From NCBI RefSeq assembly GCF_001687665.2, contig NZ_CP016543.2:2666001-2730000 (forward strand): a DNA stretch of 64,000 bases, given 5' to 3'. How positions within the stretch are numbered: position 1 is the stretch's first letter; each line of letters begins with the position of its first letter. Source of the DNA: Planococcus donghaensis. Lineage in GTDB: Bacteria > Bacillota > Bacilli > Bacillales_A > Planococcaceae. Made by a program: the position numbers and the translations under genes. Positions 27,651 to 35,353 of the stretch are shown here, in pieces. The notes under the pieces were generated by a model, which searched no databases, was not told where the DNA came from, and was given only the letters and a program-made list of their open reading frames with translations.

Positions 27651-28484
27651 TTATTCTCCTGTCAAATCTTTCACGAATTTCGGTAAAACAAACGCAGCGT
27701 TGTGCAACTCTGGCGTGTAATACTTCGTGTCGATTTCATGGAAACGTTCTGCTGGTACTTCTAGTGGGTTGTACTTTTTCGAACCGATTGTGAACGCCCA
27801 TAAACCACTTGGGTATGTTGGGATGTTCGCCAAATACAAGTTTGTGATTGGGAAAATTTCTTTTACATCACTTTGAACTTGTTTGATCAAATCAGCTTTA
27901 AACCATGGGTTGTCTGATTGTGCGACAAAAATTCCGTCTTCTTTTAATGCTTTTGAAATTCCTGCATAAAAGCCTTTTGAGAATAAGTTTACAGCCGGTC
28001 CAACAGGTTCTGTTGAATCTACCATAATTACGTCAAACTCGTTGTCTGATTCTGCAATGTGCATGAAACCGTCGCCAACAATTACTTCCACGCGTGAATC
28101 TTCTAGGCCTGAAGCAATGCTTGGCAAGAATTTTTTCGAGTACTCGATTACTTTTCCATCAATATCGACAAGTGTTGCTTTTTTAACAGACGGGTGCTTT
28201 AAAATTTCACGGATTACGCCGCCATCACCGCCGCCAACGACTAAAACGTTCTCAGGGTTAGGGTGTGTAAACAACGGTACGTGTGCAACCATTTCGTGAT
28301 AAACAAATTCATCTTTTTCAGAAGTCATGACCATGCCATCTAAAAATAGCATATTGCCCCATTCTGCTGTTTCTGCCATTTCAAGATATTGAAAATCTGT
28401 TTGTTCTGTATGAAGAGTTTTATTAATTTTCATCGTAATTCCAAAGTTTTCTGTTTGCTTTTCTGTATACCAAAATCCTGCCAT
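27651..28484 (-). CDS. speE: Spermidine synthase
   Basis: 277 aa. It transfers the aminopropyl group of decarboxylated SAM to putrescine. The N-terminal beta domain (to about 65) carries [18 protein letters not shown]; the Rossmann fold has [16 protein letters not shown] near 86, the acidic [14 protein letters not shown], and the catalytic [10 protein letters not shown] near 151. First gene of the speE-speB operon. It is preceded by a long leader (from about 28771) with a structured segment and an intrinsic terminator, which suggests control by attenuation. Confidence 0.95.
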   Translation of the reverse strand: MAGFWYTEKQTENFGITMKINKTLHTEQTDFQYLEMAETAEWGNMLFLDGMVMTSEKDEFVYHEMVAHVPLFTHPNPENVLVVGGGDGGVIREILKHPSVKKATLVDIDGKVIEYSKKFLPSIASGLEDSRVEVIVGDGFMHIAESDNEFDVIMVDSTEPVGPAVNLFSKGFYAGISKALKEDGIFVAQSDNPWFKADLIKQVQSDVKEIFPITNLYLANIPTYPSGLWAFTIGSKKYNPLEVPAERFHEIDTKYYTPELHNAAFVLPKFVKDLTGE

Positions 28485-28599
28485 CTATAATCAAACTCCT
28501 TTTCATTCTGAATAAAATCCACTTAAAAAAGTATAAGTGTTTTCAAAAAAAGTGCAATATTTATTTCATACTCTTCTTTACCCGCTCTTCGCCACACTA

Positions 28600-28775
28600 C
28601 ACTAAATATAAAAAGGTTTTCTGCACAGGGAATCTTTTCCCTTCGCAGAAAACCTTTTTATATCCTGATGGTGCGGAGAAAGAGACATGAGGCATTGGGC
28701 TTGGGTTTTATCGCAATGGCTCACGGCACTTGCTCGCTATCAGGTGTCCTAGCTTTCTATTGAAAAGCTGTAGTT
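28600..28775 (-). ncRNA. Structured leader RNA candidate before speE
   Basis: From a likely start near 28771, the minus-strand RNA would form a hairpin AGCTTT...AAAGCT (about 28750-28768). Next comes a nested set of helices: CCTGAT (28739-28744) with ATCAGG (28664-28669), GTGC (28726-28729) with GCAC (28671-28674), and GAGCCATTG (28714-28722) with CAATGCCTC (28689-28697, one mismatch), closing a 16-nt loop. The terminator hairpin at 28611-28658 follows. I could not match it to a riboswitch class from memory. It fills most of the 398 bp between ywhD and speE. Confidence 0.5.
28611..28658 (-). terminator. Terminator/attenuator in the speE leader
   Basis: A perfect 14-bp stem (28611-28624 with 28645-28658) with an inner AGGGAA / TTCCCT hairpin and TTTTTATATTT on the minus strand. 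It lies 127 bp before the speE start, so it must be read through or regulated. It could also end ywhD transcripts. Confidence 0.85.
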
Positions 28776-28777
28776 CT

Positions 28778-28806
28778 AGTGTACTGCCTTTTATAGACAA
28801 CTTCAA
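28778..28806 (-). promoter_or_regulatory. Possible speE promoter
   Basis: Minus-strand -35 TTGAAG (28801-28806) and -10 TACACT (28778-28783) with a 17-bp spacer; each hexamer matches 4 of 6 bases. Confidence 0.4.
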
Positions 28807-28882
28807 CCATCCGGTAGACGCAATTTGAAATGTCACATTCTGTTCAAAAAGCAATTTTTTATTAGAAATGTATCTTTACTTA

Positions 28883-29398
28883 TCATCTACCTAGGTCTTG
28901 ATGAAGTTGCTCTGAGCTGTTGTTCCACATTTCTGCATTATGCGATTCCAAATAGTCGGCCAGCACGCGTTTTGATGGCTCATCCATTTGATCAACAAGA
29001 ATTTTGCGTTTCATCGACTTGTCCATACGGTTAACATGATCGGCCAATATTTTATAGCCTCTGCGTTTTTCACGGTTCACGACCATTTCACACGCTGCAA
29101 CTCCTGCATAATAAGGCCCTATAGGATTAAAATCAATCGTGATCCATACAAGCCAGTAATCTTTGCCGCCTTCTGAATCTTCGCGGTTTGTTGTAAATTT
29201 GATGCCACGTTCAACTTCACTGCGGGCATGCATGGCGCCAATATCGATAAAAGCTTCTTGCTCTTCCACATCAATAAATAATGGAGAAACGTTTTCCAAA
29301 GATAGAGACCCGATGCCGTATCCTTTATGACCGTCCGTCGGATCGTTTTTTATAATAGTAAATCCTACTTTTTGTTTTGGTTTTTCTTCATTCGCCAT
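28883..29398 (-). CDS. ywhD: YwhD family protein, unknown function
   Basis: 171 aa. The ATG at 29398 (MANEEKPKQK) has CGGAGG 9 bp before it; the longer frame upstream has no SD. Cytoplasmic, no signal peptide or membrane segment. The N-terminal half has the conserved GFTIIKNDPTDGHKGYGIGS stretch and a middle WLVWITIDFNP strand pair; the C-terminal half is charged and helical. The family is confined to bacilli and has no established function. It is divergently placed next to ywhB, as in B. subtilis, but the penicillin-binding protein gene (pbpG) that lies between ywhD and speE in B. subtilis is absent here. Confidence 0.85.
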   Translation of the reverse strand: MANEEKPKQKVGFTIIKNDPTDGHKGYGIGSLSLENVSPLFIDVEEQEAFIDIGAMHARSEVERGIKFTTNREDSEGGKDYWLVWITIDFNPIGPYYAGVAACEMVVNREKRRGYKILADHVNRMDKSMKRKILVDQMDEPSKRVLADYLESHNAEMWNNSSEQLHQDLGR

Positions 29399-29460
29399 TG
29401 TCTGAATCCTCCGTTCTGCTATGATGATAGTATTCTTAAGAAAAAGGAGCTGCATCCATT

Positions 29461-29646
29461 ATGCCATACGTCACTGTAAAAATGCTCGAAGGTCGCACAG
29501 AAGATCAAAAACGCGCACTAGTTGAAAAGGTATCTGAAGCTGTTTCTGAAACAACTGGCGCGCCAATCGAGAACGTCACTGTCTTTATCGAAGACATGAA
29601 AAAAAGCGATTACGGCACAAAAGGCAAACTCTTTAGCGATCAATAA
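29461..29646 (+). CDS. ywhB: 4-oxalocrotonate tautomerase-like enzyme
   Basis: 61 aa, the usual length. After removal of Met the N-terminal Pro (PYVTVKMLEGRT) is the catalytic base; Arg12 (numbering with Met) and the hydrophobic VTVFIEDM strand follow the family pattern. It would work as a hexamer. The biological substrate of YwhB in bacilli is unknown; tautomerase and weak dehalogenase or decarboxylase activity have been seen for relatives. Its stop codon TAA merges into the head of a hairpin element. Divergent from ywhD with 62 bp between the starts. Confidence 0.9.
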   Translation: MPYVTVKMLEGRTEDQKRALVEKVSEAVSETTGAPIENVTVFIEDMKKSDYGTKGKLFSDQ

Positions 29647-29910
29647 AGAAAAGTGAAAGTGCCTGTTCAGCTCCGACAGGCATAAGACAGACCGGCAGTG
29701 TGGCGCTCTTTGCCACGCGGCTGGGTTGACTTATGTCCCGAGGAGCTAGGCACTTGCAACTGGATCAAAGAAAAGTGAAAGCAGCCGTATAGATTCGACA
29801 GGCATAAGCCACGCTGGCGAAGCGGCGTTTTTCAGCCGCACAGCTAGCGTGGCTTATGACCCTAGAATCTGGCTGCTGGAGCTAGACAACTAGAAAAGTG
29901 AAAGTGCCTG
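29644..29910 (+). repeat. Two hairpin elements plus a partial head, 3' of ywhB
   Basis: Unit A (29646-29764) and unit B (29767-29889) each begin AAAGAAAAGTGAAAG and end GAGCTAG; a third head alone follows (29891-29910), then a terminator. Stems: unit A AGTGCCT (29658-29664) with AGGCACT (29748-29754) and AGCTCC (29669-29674) with GGAGCT (29742-29747); unit B GCAGCC (29781-29786) with GGCTGC (29871-29876) and AGATTC (29791-29796) with GAATCT (29865-29870). The family is the same as at 26514-26778. The 307 bp between ywhB and ywgA hold nothing else. Confidence 0.85.
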
Positions 29911-29928
29911 TCCCTCATTCAATACCTG

Positions 29929-29955
29929 AAAAACTCCCATAACGGGAGTTTTTTT
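29929..29955. terminator. Bidirectional terminator between ywhB and ywgA
   Basis: Stem AAAAACTCCC / GGGAGTTTTT (29929-29938 with 29944-29953) with a 5-base loop. It abuts the ywgA stop codon and can serve both converging transcripts. Confidence 0.88.
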
Positions 29956-30448
29956 ATGAGCTTAACTCTTCAATAAATGCAAAAGCTTCATCGATTTCTG
30001 CTGTTGTAAAGTTTAACTTCCCTTTAACTACATGCAGCTTATCGATTTGTTCTTGACGATTTAGATGATCAAAATAAAGTAGTGTCGCGGTCAATTCCAA
30101 AAAACGACCACTTTTAGCATTTAATTTTCCTGCAGTGAGAGGGTTATCCAAAATTGATTTCCCCAAAACTTTACGGAATTCTTGGCCTTCTTCCGTTACG
30201 CTATATTTATATTGAACATAAGAACCTTTGTCTTCTAATGTCTCTGACAAAAACCCCATGTCGCATAATTCTTCTACACGAGCAGTTAGTTCTTCTGAAT
30301 ACGGTCCATAAATATGAAACTCATACTTTTCCTGAAAAGGGATGTCTAGTTTCTTCATTATGTAAATCATTTTCTGCAATTTTTTGCGGCCGGTTACACC
30401 TTCCGCTGCGGCAATAAAGTCCACGATTTTTGCGTGTCCCTGGAGCAA
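29954..30448 (-). CDS. ywgA: YwgA family protein
   Basis: 164 aa, cytoplasmic. It begins MLQGHAKIVDFIAAAEGVTG and has winged-helix-like content (KKLQKMIYIMKKLDIPFQEK, FHIYGPYSEELTARVEEL), similar to GepA/Panacea-type antitoxin folds in general layout; that resemblance is only suggestive. Function unknown. It starts directly after ywfO ends (adjacent bases), so the two form an operon as in B. subtilis. Confidence 0.85.
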   Translation of the reverse strand: MLQGHAKIVDFIAAAEGVTGRKKLQKMIYIMKKLDIPFQEKYEFHIYGPYSEELTARVEELCDMGFLSETLEDKGSYVQYKYSVTEEGQEFRKVLGKSILDNPLTAGKLNAKSGRFLELTATLLYFDHLNRQEQIDKLHVVKGKLNFTTAEIDEAFAFIEELSS

Positions 30449-31753
30449 CTATACCCCTCCTTCTCGAAGCATTTCCAAAATCTGCTGCTTGATTGCTGTT
30501 TTCTTGCCATCAATTAATAACTCAGCTGGAAAATACAATTTATAATCTGTTCTGCGTTTCCCCGAAATGGCATCTACAATTTGAGACAAACGTGATAATT
30601 CTTTAATATCCCCGTTTGGCATCAATAAATGAATCGGCAAACGCTCTTCTTCTTCTCCTGGTCGGTAAAAATCATATGGCAAGTCAGACGTAGAGTCATC
30701 GATTAAATAATATTCCGGGTCAATGCCGGCAGACCGGAACAGTTCCGCCAATTCACCTAGCTTTTTGTAATCTTTGCCTGGGTCAAAATCGACATACTGA
30801 AACAGACGTCGATTCACAAAACGGTCGCAAAGATCCGCTAAAATCGGATCGCGTTCAGTCATCCACAATTGGAAATAAGTCATTAAAACACCTTCGTCCA
30901 ATGCCAAATACTCTTTCAATGTAAAGCTCTGATCAAAAAATGACAGGAAATGTGTTGGCGGTTGTTCAAATTTATAACCACTTGCACTTAACTCTTTTGC
31001 CCGTTGAAGAATTTTTCGCAAAATAACTTCGGCGCTGCGAGCAACCGGATGAAAATACACTTGCCAATACATTTGGTAACGGCTCATGATGTAATCTTCT
31101 ACCGCATGCATCCCGCTCGACTTGATAACAACTTGGTCATCTAGTGGGCGCATTACGCGAAGAATTCGCTCCATATCAAAATGGCCATAAGAAACCCCTG
31201 TATAATAAGCATCTCGCTGAAGGTAATCCATGCGATCCGCATCTATTTGACTGGAAATCAAGGAAACGACTTGTTTATTTGAATAGGTTTTTGCAATCAC
31301 TTCTGCCACTTTTGTTGGAAAATCTGTAGACACTTTTTGAAGAATTTCATTAACTTCCGTATCTCCAAGTAAAATTTTCCGCGTGTATTCTTCGTGATCA
31401 AGTGCAAAAACTTTTTCAAATGAGTGCGAGAACGGCCCATGTCCCAAATCATGCAAAAGTGCTGCACATAATACGACAAGACGTTCGCTTTCATCCCATT
31501 CCGGACGACCATGAAAAATATCATCCGAAATGCGGCGTACAATTTCGTACACACCAAGTGAGTGATTAAACCGGCTATGTTCCGCGCCGTGGAATACTAA
31601 ATAAGAGGTGCCCAATTGCTTAATTCGGCGCAAACGCTGAACTTCACGCGAATTGATCAAATCCCAAATCACTTGGTCGCGCACATGGATATATCGGTGA
31701 ACCGGATCTTTAAAAACTTTTTCTTCAGCTAATTTTTGTGTTGCGTAGCTCAC
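30449..31753 (-). CDS. ywfO: HD-domain phosphohydrolase YwfO
   Basis: 434 aa. N-terminal HD domain: HSRFNHSLGVYEIVRRI near 58, then LCAALLHDLGHGPFSHSFE near 92 with the HD metal pair, and IDADRMDYLQRDAYYTG near 160. This is the dNTP triphosphohydrolase-like family; the B. subtilis homologue and Enterococcus EF1143 act on nucleoside triphosphates. The C-terminal part (about 220-434) is helical with an acidic-residue-rich end. Likely role: nucleotide pool control in the cytoplasm. Operon with ywgA. Confidence 0.88.
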   Translation of the reverse strand: MSYATQKLAEEKVFKDPVHRYIHVRDQVIWDLINSREVQRLRRIKQLGTSYLVFHGAEHSRFNHSLGVYEIVRRISDDIFHGRPEWDESERLVVLCAALLHDLGHGPFSHSFEKVFALDHEEYTRKILLGDTEVNEILQKVSTDFPTKVAEVIAKTYSNKQVVSLISSQIDADRMDYLQRDAYYTGVSYGHFDMERILRVMRPLDDQVVIKSSGMHAVEDYIMSRYQMYWQVYFHPVARSAEVILRKILQRAKELSASGYKFEQPPTHFLSFFDQSFTLKEYLALDEGVLMTYFQLWMTERDPILADLCDRFVNRRLFQYVDFDPGKDYKKLGELAELFRSAGIDPEYYLIDDSTSDLPYDFYRPGEEEERLPIHLLMPNGDIKELSRLSQIVDAISGKRRTDYKLYFPAELLIDGKKTAIKQQILEMLREGGV

Positions 31754-31806
31754 TTGCGCACCTCCGTTTTTTCATGTACCAGCTATTCTACACTAGGGTC
31801 TCGCTT

Positions 31807-32628
31807 CTATTCAAGGGAACGTTCGAGCATTTTTTGGTTGCGTTCGACAACGCGATTTAAATAAAATCCGTATAACTCTGTCTCATCGGGCTGCAACGAC
31901 ATGGGTGTCGGTCCCCCCATTAAATCATGAAGATCGATTACCACTTCTTGAACTGTAATTTTTCTTCCCAATAACTCACTGAGCGATGCCATCGTTTCAG
32001 GTTTTATTTCTGGGTAAGTGAATTTGGTTTCTTCGTTTTGTAGTCCCGCATTGTAAAAGTCTCGAATAATTTCAGCGCGTTGTGCTCCACTGCCTTCGAC
32101 ACATAAATACACTTGCACGGCGATACCGCGGCGAATTCGGCGCTGTGAAATACCTGCGAATTTCTGACCGTTAATGCTGAGGTCATAAGAACCTGGGCAA
32201 TACGAGCCGACAATTTCGTACGCTTCTATCGTAGCTTCCGGGAAAAGTTCGCGCACCAACTCAAGCATTAAGTCATAACCCGCTGAGATATCGATGGCGT
32301 TGTCTTTTTCCGACAAGACGAGCGAGATGTTTAAAACACCGGCATCCAGCACCACTGCTAATCCTCCAGAATTTCGAACAATTGGTGTGAAACCATGGTC
32401 TTTTAACACATCCATGCCTTTTTCAATATGCGGTAAGCGATGATCTTGGATTCCTAACACTACTGTATCGTCATGTACCCATGTTCGAATGGTTGGTGCG
32501 CTTTTTCCTGACCCCACCAATTCGCACAATGTGTCGTCTGCGGCAAATGATTCAAGCGCAGAGCGACTTTTTGCGCTTAGCGACTGATCCCAAAAACGCC
32601 AAGCTGTTTCTTCAAAAAATAACGGCAT
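31807..32628 (-). CDS. lipL: Octanoyl-[GcvH]:protein N-octanoyltransferase
   Basis: 273 aa. The ATG at 32628 ([10 protein letters not shown]) has GGAG 8 bp upstream; the GTG two codons earlier is too close to the SD. LipL moves octanoyl groups from GcvH to the E2 subunits of 2-oxoacid dehydrogenases in the bacillus-type lipoylation pathway. Visible: BPL/LplA-LipB fold with [18 protein letters not shown], the nucleophilic Cys in [10 protein letters not shown] near 151, and [12 protein letters not shown]. Monocistronic. LipM, its paralogue, is the alternative, but the position next to ywfO matches ywfL (lipL) of B. subtilis. Confidence 0.9.
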   Translation of the reverse strand: MPLFFEETAWRFWDQSLSAKSRSALESFAADDTLCELVGSGKSAPTIRTWVHDDTVVLGIQDHRLPHIEKGMDVLKDHGFTPIVRNSGGLAVVLDAGVLNISLVLSEKDNAIDISAGYDLMLELVRELFPEATIEAYEIVGSYCPGSYDLSINGQKFAGISQRRIRRGIAVQVYLCVEGSGAQRAEIIRDFYNAGLQNEETKFTYPEIKPETMASLSELLGRKITVQEVVIDLHDLMGGPTPMSLQPDETELYGFYLNRVVERNQKMLERSLE

Positions 32629-32803
32629 GCCCACTTCTCCTCTTTCTACAATTCCTTATCTTCAGTCTACCCTTTTCACCATGCGCTGAAAAGCCGTGTG
32701 CGCTATGTCGAATTCGTGACAGGCGTTAGTTTTAAAGGAAGTTCGATGCTTGTTGTGCTAAACTGAAAAATGAGAGATTGATATTAAAAGGAGTGTTTGA
32801 ATA

Positions 32804-33553
32804 ATGAATGAAGCAGCAATTACATTAGACGGCTGGTACGTTCTCCATGATTTCCGCTCAATGGACTGGGTTTCGTGGAAAATGCTAACGGACGAAGAGC
32901 GCCAATTCGCGATTGACGAATTCCAAGCATTTATGGACAAAATCAACCAAGCCGATGAAAATAAAACCGGCGCACATGCCTTGTATTCAATTGTTGGCCA
33001 AAAAGCCGACTTGATGCTCATGATGTTGCGTGAAACAATGGACGAATTAAACGAACTTGAAACAGAATACAACAAGTTAACATTGATCGCTTATACCGTT
33101 CCTACGTATTCATACGTTTCAGTAGTTGAACTTTCCAACTACTTGGCTGGCAAATCAGATGAAGATCCTTACCAAAATCCGCATGTGCGTGCACGTTTAT
33201 ACCCAGAACTTCAACGTTCGCAGTATATTTGCTTCTATCCAATGGACAAGCGTCGCGATGGCGATGACAACTGGTACATGTTGCCAATGGACACGCGCAA
33301 GGAACTGATGTTATCTCATGGTAAAATTGGCCGCGGTTATGCTGGCAAAGTAAAACAGATTATTTCTGGATCTGTTGGCTTTGACGATTACGAATGGGGC
33401 GTTACATTGTTCGCAGATGATGTTCTTCAATTTAAAAAATTGATTTACGAAATGCGTTTTGATGAAGTGAGCGCGCGTTACGCAGAATTCGGTTCATTTT
33501 ATGTAGGCACACGCCTAGATGCTGAACGTACGGTTAAATTTTTAGAAGTTTAA
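32804..33553 (+). CDS. hemQ: Coproheme decarboxylase HemQ
   Basis: 249 aa, chlorite-dismutase family, cytoplasmic. It decarboxylates coproheme III to heme b in the Gram-positive coproporphyrin-dependent pathway. Marks: [13 protein letters not shown] at the N-terminus, [15 protein letters not shown] near 62, [12 protein letters not shown] near 104 with the catalytic Tyr region, and [17 protein letters not shown] near 166, which holds the heme-ligand His. AAAGGAGTG precedes the ATG. It is transcribed alone and ends in a terminator at 33562. B. subtilis has it in the same neighbourhood (ywfI). Confidence 0.95.
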   Translation: MNEAAITLDGWYVLHDFRSMDWVSWKMLTDEERQFAIDEFQAFMDKINQADENKTGAHALYSIVGQKADLMLMMLRETMDELNELETEYNKLTLIAYTVPTYSYVSVVELSNYLAGKSDEDPYQNPHVRARLYPELQRSQYICFYPMDKRRDGDDNWYMLPMDTRKELMLSHGKIGRGYAGKVKQIISGSVGFDDYEWGVTLFADDVLQFKKLIYEMRFDEVSARYAEFGSFYVGTRLDAERTVKFLEV

Positions 33554-33561
33554 ATGATTAA

Positions 33562-33586
33562 AGTCGCCTTCTGGGCGGCTTTTTTG
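33562..33586 (+). terminator. hemQ terminator
   Basis: Stem AGTCGCC / GGCGGCT (33562-33568 with 33574-33580, one T-G pair), 5-base loop, followed by TTTTTT. Confidence 0.88.
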
Positions 33587-33615
33587 TTTGATTTTCGGGT
33601 TGATTCTTCCTTTTT

Positions 33616-33709
33616 TTGGATATACTGTCGAGATATGATGAAATACTGTCGGATTCCGCTTGAATACTGTCCAAATTAAGTGGAATACTGTCCAAATCTG
33701 AAAAATACT
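33616..33709 (-). repeat. 21-bp phased repeat cassette 2a (five units)
   Basis: ATACTGTC begins its CTGTC at 33625, 33646, 33667, 33688 and 33708, spacings 21, 21, 21 and 20. Read on the minus strand the units run GGACAGTAT, GATTTGGACAGTATT, AATTTGGACAGTATT, ATCCGACAGTATT and ATCTCGACAGTAT, the same order as in the cassettes at 46215 and 57924. Confidence 0.92.
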
Positions 33710-33765
33710 GTCCAATCCAGAAATAAGAGAATTTCCGCAGTCTCACAGCATGATTTTCCAGTTAT

Positions 33766-33890
33766 TTGGATATACTGTCCGATTGGAATAAAATACTGTC
33801 CGATTGGAATAAAATACTGTCCGATTTGCAACAAATACTGTCGGAATCCAATAAAATACTGTCCAAATCACACTATTTACTGTCCAAACG
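33766..33890 (-). repeat. 21-bp phased repeat cassette 2b (six units)
   Basis: CTGTC positions 33775, 33796, 33817, 33838, 33859 and 33880: five spacings of exactly 21 bp. It is separated from cassette 2a by 56 bp of unique sequence, and both are preceded by TTTGGATATACTGTC. With 2a it fills the gap between the converging genes hemQ and ywdK; no other content is seen there. Confidence 0.92.
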
Positions 33891-33892
33891 CT

Positions 33893-33923
33893 AAAAAAGG
33901 CAACCCGCACAATGCGGATTGCC
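33893..33923 (-). terminator. ywdK terminator
   Basis: Stem GGCAACCCGCA / TGCGGATTGCC (33899-33909 with 33913-33923, one mismatch on DNA, G-U in RNA) with TTTTTT on the minus strand. It abuts the last repeat unit. Confidence 0.88.
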
Positions 33924-33938
33924 TCTCCTCTTACCTAT

Positions 33939-34316
33939 TTACAAAGCTTTCACTGCGGCAATTATAATCATTACCCATGCAGTGATAAACGCGACGCCAC
34001 CAATCGGGGTAATCGCACCAAGAATACTAATCCCTGTTAAGCTTAATACATACAAGCTACCTGAGAAAATGATAATTCCAGCAAGCATCAAATAACCTGC
34101 CCAGTTTAATGAACCAAGCGAACCGAGTAGTGATGAGCTCATTAAGATTGCAACGACCATCAATCCAATCGAGTGGAACATTTGATATTGCACAGCGGTT
34201 TGCCATGTATCTAAATATTTGTCTGCGACGCGGCCTTCTAAGAGATGCGCTCCGAATGCGCCAAACGCGACAGACAATAGAGCATTAACCGCTCCCGCAA
34301 TTAAAAAAAACTTCAT
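33939..34316 (-). CDS. ywdK: DUF423 small membrane protein
   Basis: 125 aa with four membrane segments. The N-terminus FLIAGAVNALLSVAFGAFGA and the HLLEGRVADKYLDTWQTAVQ segment are typical of DUF423. The family is widespread and uncharacterised. It is placed between ywdI and hemQ as in the B. subtilis ywd cluster. Its own terminator is at 33893. Only a membrane location can be stated. Confidence 0.88.
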   Translation of the reverse strand: MKFFLIAGAVNALLSVAFGAFGAHLLEGRVADKYLDTWQTAVQYQMFHSIGLMVVAILMSSSLLGSLGSLNWAGYLMLAGIIIFSGSLYVLSLTGISILGAITPIGGVAFITAWVMIIIAAVKAL

Positions 34317-34336
34317 AGTCGATTTCCTCTTTCCAT

Positions 34337-34609
34337 TTAAAATTCAAACAGTGAATCACCGTTTGCGTCTTCTTCTTTCAGCTTTTTACCAGCAGATAGT
34401 GTCTGTGTTTGCGGTTGTGGCTGAGGGGAAGAAAGCGGCACGGCACGTGGTGCTTGGATGTCGTTCCTTGGTTGGTCGTCTTCTAACAATAAATCGCACA
34501 GTGCACGAATGGCAGCAACCGAGTCACGAGCTTTTGCCACATCGCCGCTACGAGCACGTGTTGTGTGTTTGTCAATTTCATTTAAAATTCGCATAGTGTC
34601 GATGGCCAT
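34337..34609 (-). CDS. ywdI: YwdI family protein
   Basis: 90 aa. Short, soluble and charged: an N-terminal helical half (MAIDTMRILNEIDKHTTRAR, then VAAIRALCDLLLE) and a low-complexity Pro/Gln/Ser-rich second half (PQPQPQTQT) ending in an acidic tail. It lies 20 bp upstream of ywdK and downstream of ung, as in B. subtilis. No function is known for the family. Confidence 0.78.
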   Translation of the reverse strand: MAIDTMRILNEIDKHTTRARSGDVAKARDSVAAIRALCDLLLEDDQPRNDIQAPRAVPLSSPQPQPQTQTLSAGKKLKEEDANGDSLFEF

Positions 34610-34669
34610 GATACAGCCCCCTCTCCGTTTTTGATTTCATTTCATTTTAACACGCTACTCTTCTGCAGG

Positions 34670-35353
34670 TCAGTCCAAACAGAAATCGATTGGCGCGTGC
34701 CCGCGGCTTTGTAACAGACTGTTCACTTTTGAATACGGTCGACTGCCAAAAAATCCGCGATGGGCACTGAGCGGGCTTGGGTGAGGCGCTTCAAGTACAT
34801 CGTGTTTCTCCACATCGATTAATCGTTTTTTCGTTTGCGCCGGTTTGCCCCACAATACGAAAATGATAGGCTCGTCGCGCTCAGACAATTTGCGAATCAC
34901 TTCGTCCGTCAGCGTTTCCCACCCTTTATCACGATGAGAGTGCGCTTCGCCCGCTCTCACGGTTAAAACGGTGTTCATCATTAACACGCCTTGATCTGCC
35001 CATTTGGTTAATCGGCCGTCCTTTGGTTGGGCGCAGCCGATATCTTCTTGTAATTCCTTCAACAAATTTCGTAAACTTGGCGGATGCTTTACTCCTGGTA
35101 AAACAGAAAAACTCAGACCATGTGCTTGGTCTGGGCCATGATACGGGTCTTGACCAAGAATTACGACTTTTACATCGTGATAGGCAGTGTGTTCAAAAGC
35201 TGACCAAATGTTTTCCATTGCGGGATAAATCGTTTGTTCCGCGTATTCTTTTTTCAGAAACTCACGCAACTTCACGTAATATGGCTTATCGAATTCTTCA
35301 CCTAGCACGTCTTGCCAGTCGTTATGGAAAATTCGTTTATTCAACTCGCTCAC
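34670..35353 (-). CDS. ung: Uracil-DNA glycosylase
   Basis: 227 aa, family-1 UDG. It removes uracil from DNA, starting base-excision repair. Motifs: VVILGQDPYHGPDQAHGLSF near 60 (water-activating Asp in GQDPYH), and HPSPLSAHRGFFGSRPYSK near 188 (catalytic His and the minor-groove loop). SD GGAGTGAG lies before the ATG. The start overlaps the end of the DUF4230 gene by 4 bp, so both are probably co-transcribed. Confidence 0.96.
   Translation of the reverse strand: MSELNKRIFHNDWQDVLGEEFDKPYYVKLREFLKKEYAEQTIYPAMENIWSAFEHTAYHDVKVVILGQDPYHGPDQAHGLSFSVLPGVKHPPSLRNLLKELQEDIGCAQPKDGRLTKWADQGVLMMNTVLTVRAGEAHSHRDKGWETLTDEVIRKLSERDEPIIFVLWGKPAQTKKRLIDVEKHDVLEAPHPSPLSAHRGFFGSRPYSKVNSLLQSRGHAPIDFCLD

Noticed and set aside
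28600-28775. tRNA, 6S RNA or a known riboswitch in the speE leader
   Set aside because: No tRNA arms or CCA; no conserved core of the SAM, purine, TPP, FMN, lysine, glycine, ZTP or guanidine classes that I can recall; left as an unnamed structured leader.
33616-33890. CRISPR array for the regularly spaced repeats
   Set aside because: Conserved part is only 9-13 bp and the period 21 bp; the between-repeat bases are similar from unit to unit and from cassette to cassette, and no cas genes are present.
33616-33890. LexA/DinR or ParB-type binding sites for the GGACAGTATT motif
   Set aside because: The motif does not fit the bacillus SOS box (CGAACRNRYGTTYG) or parS, and it is not palindromic.
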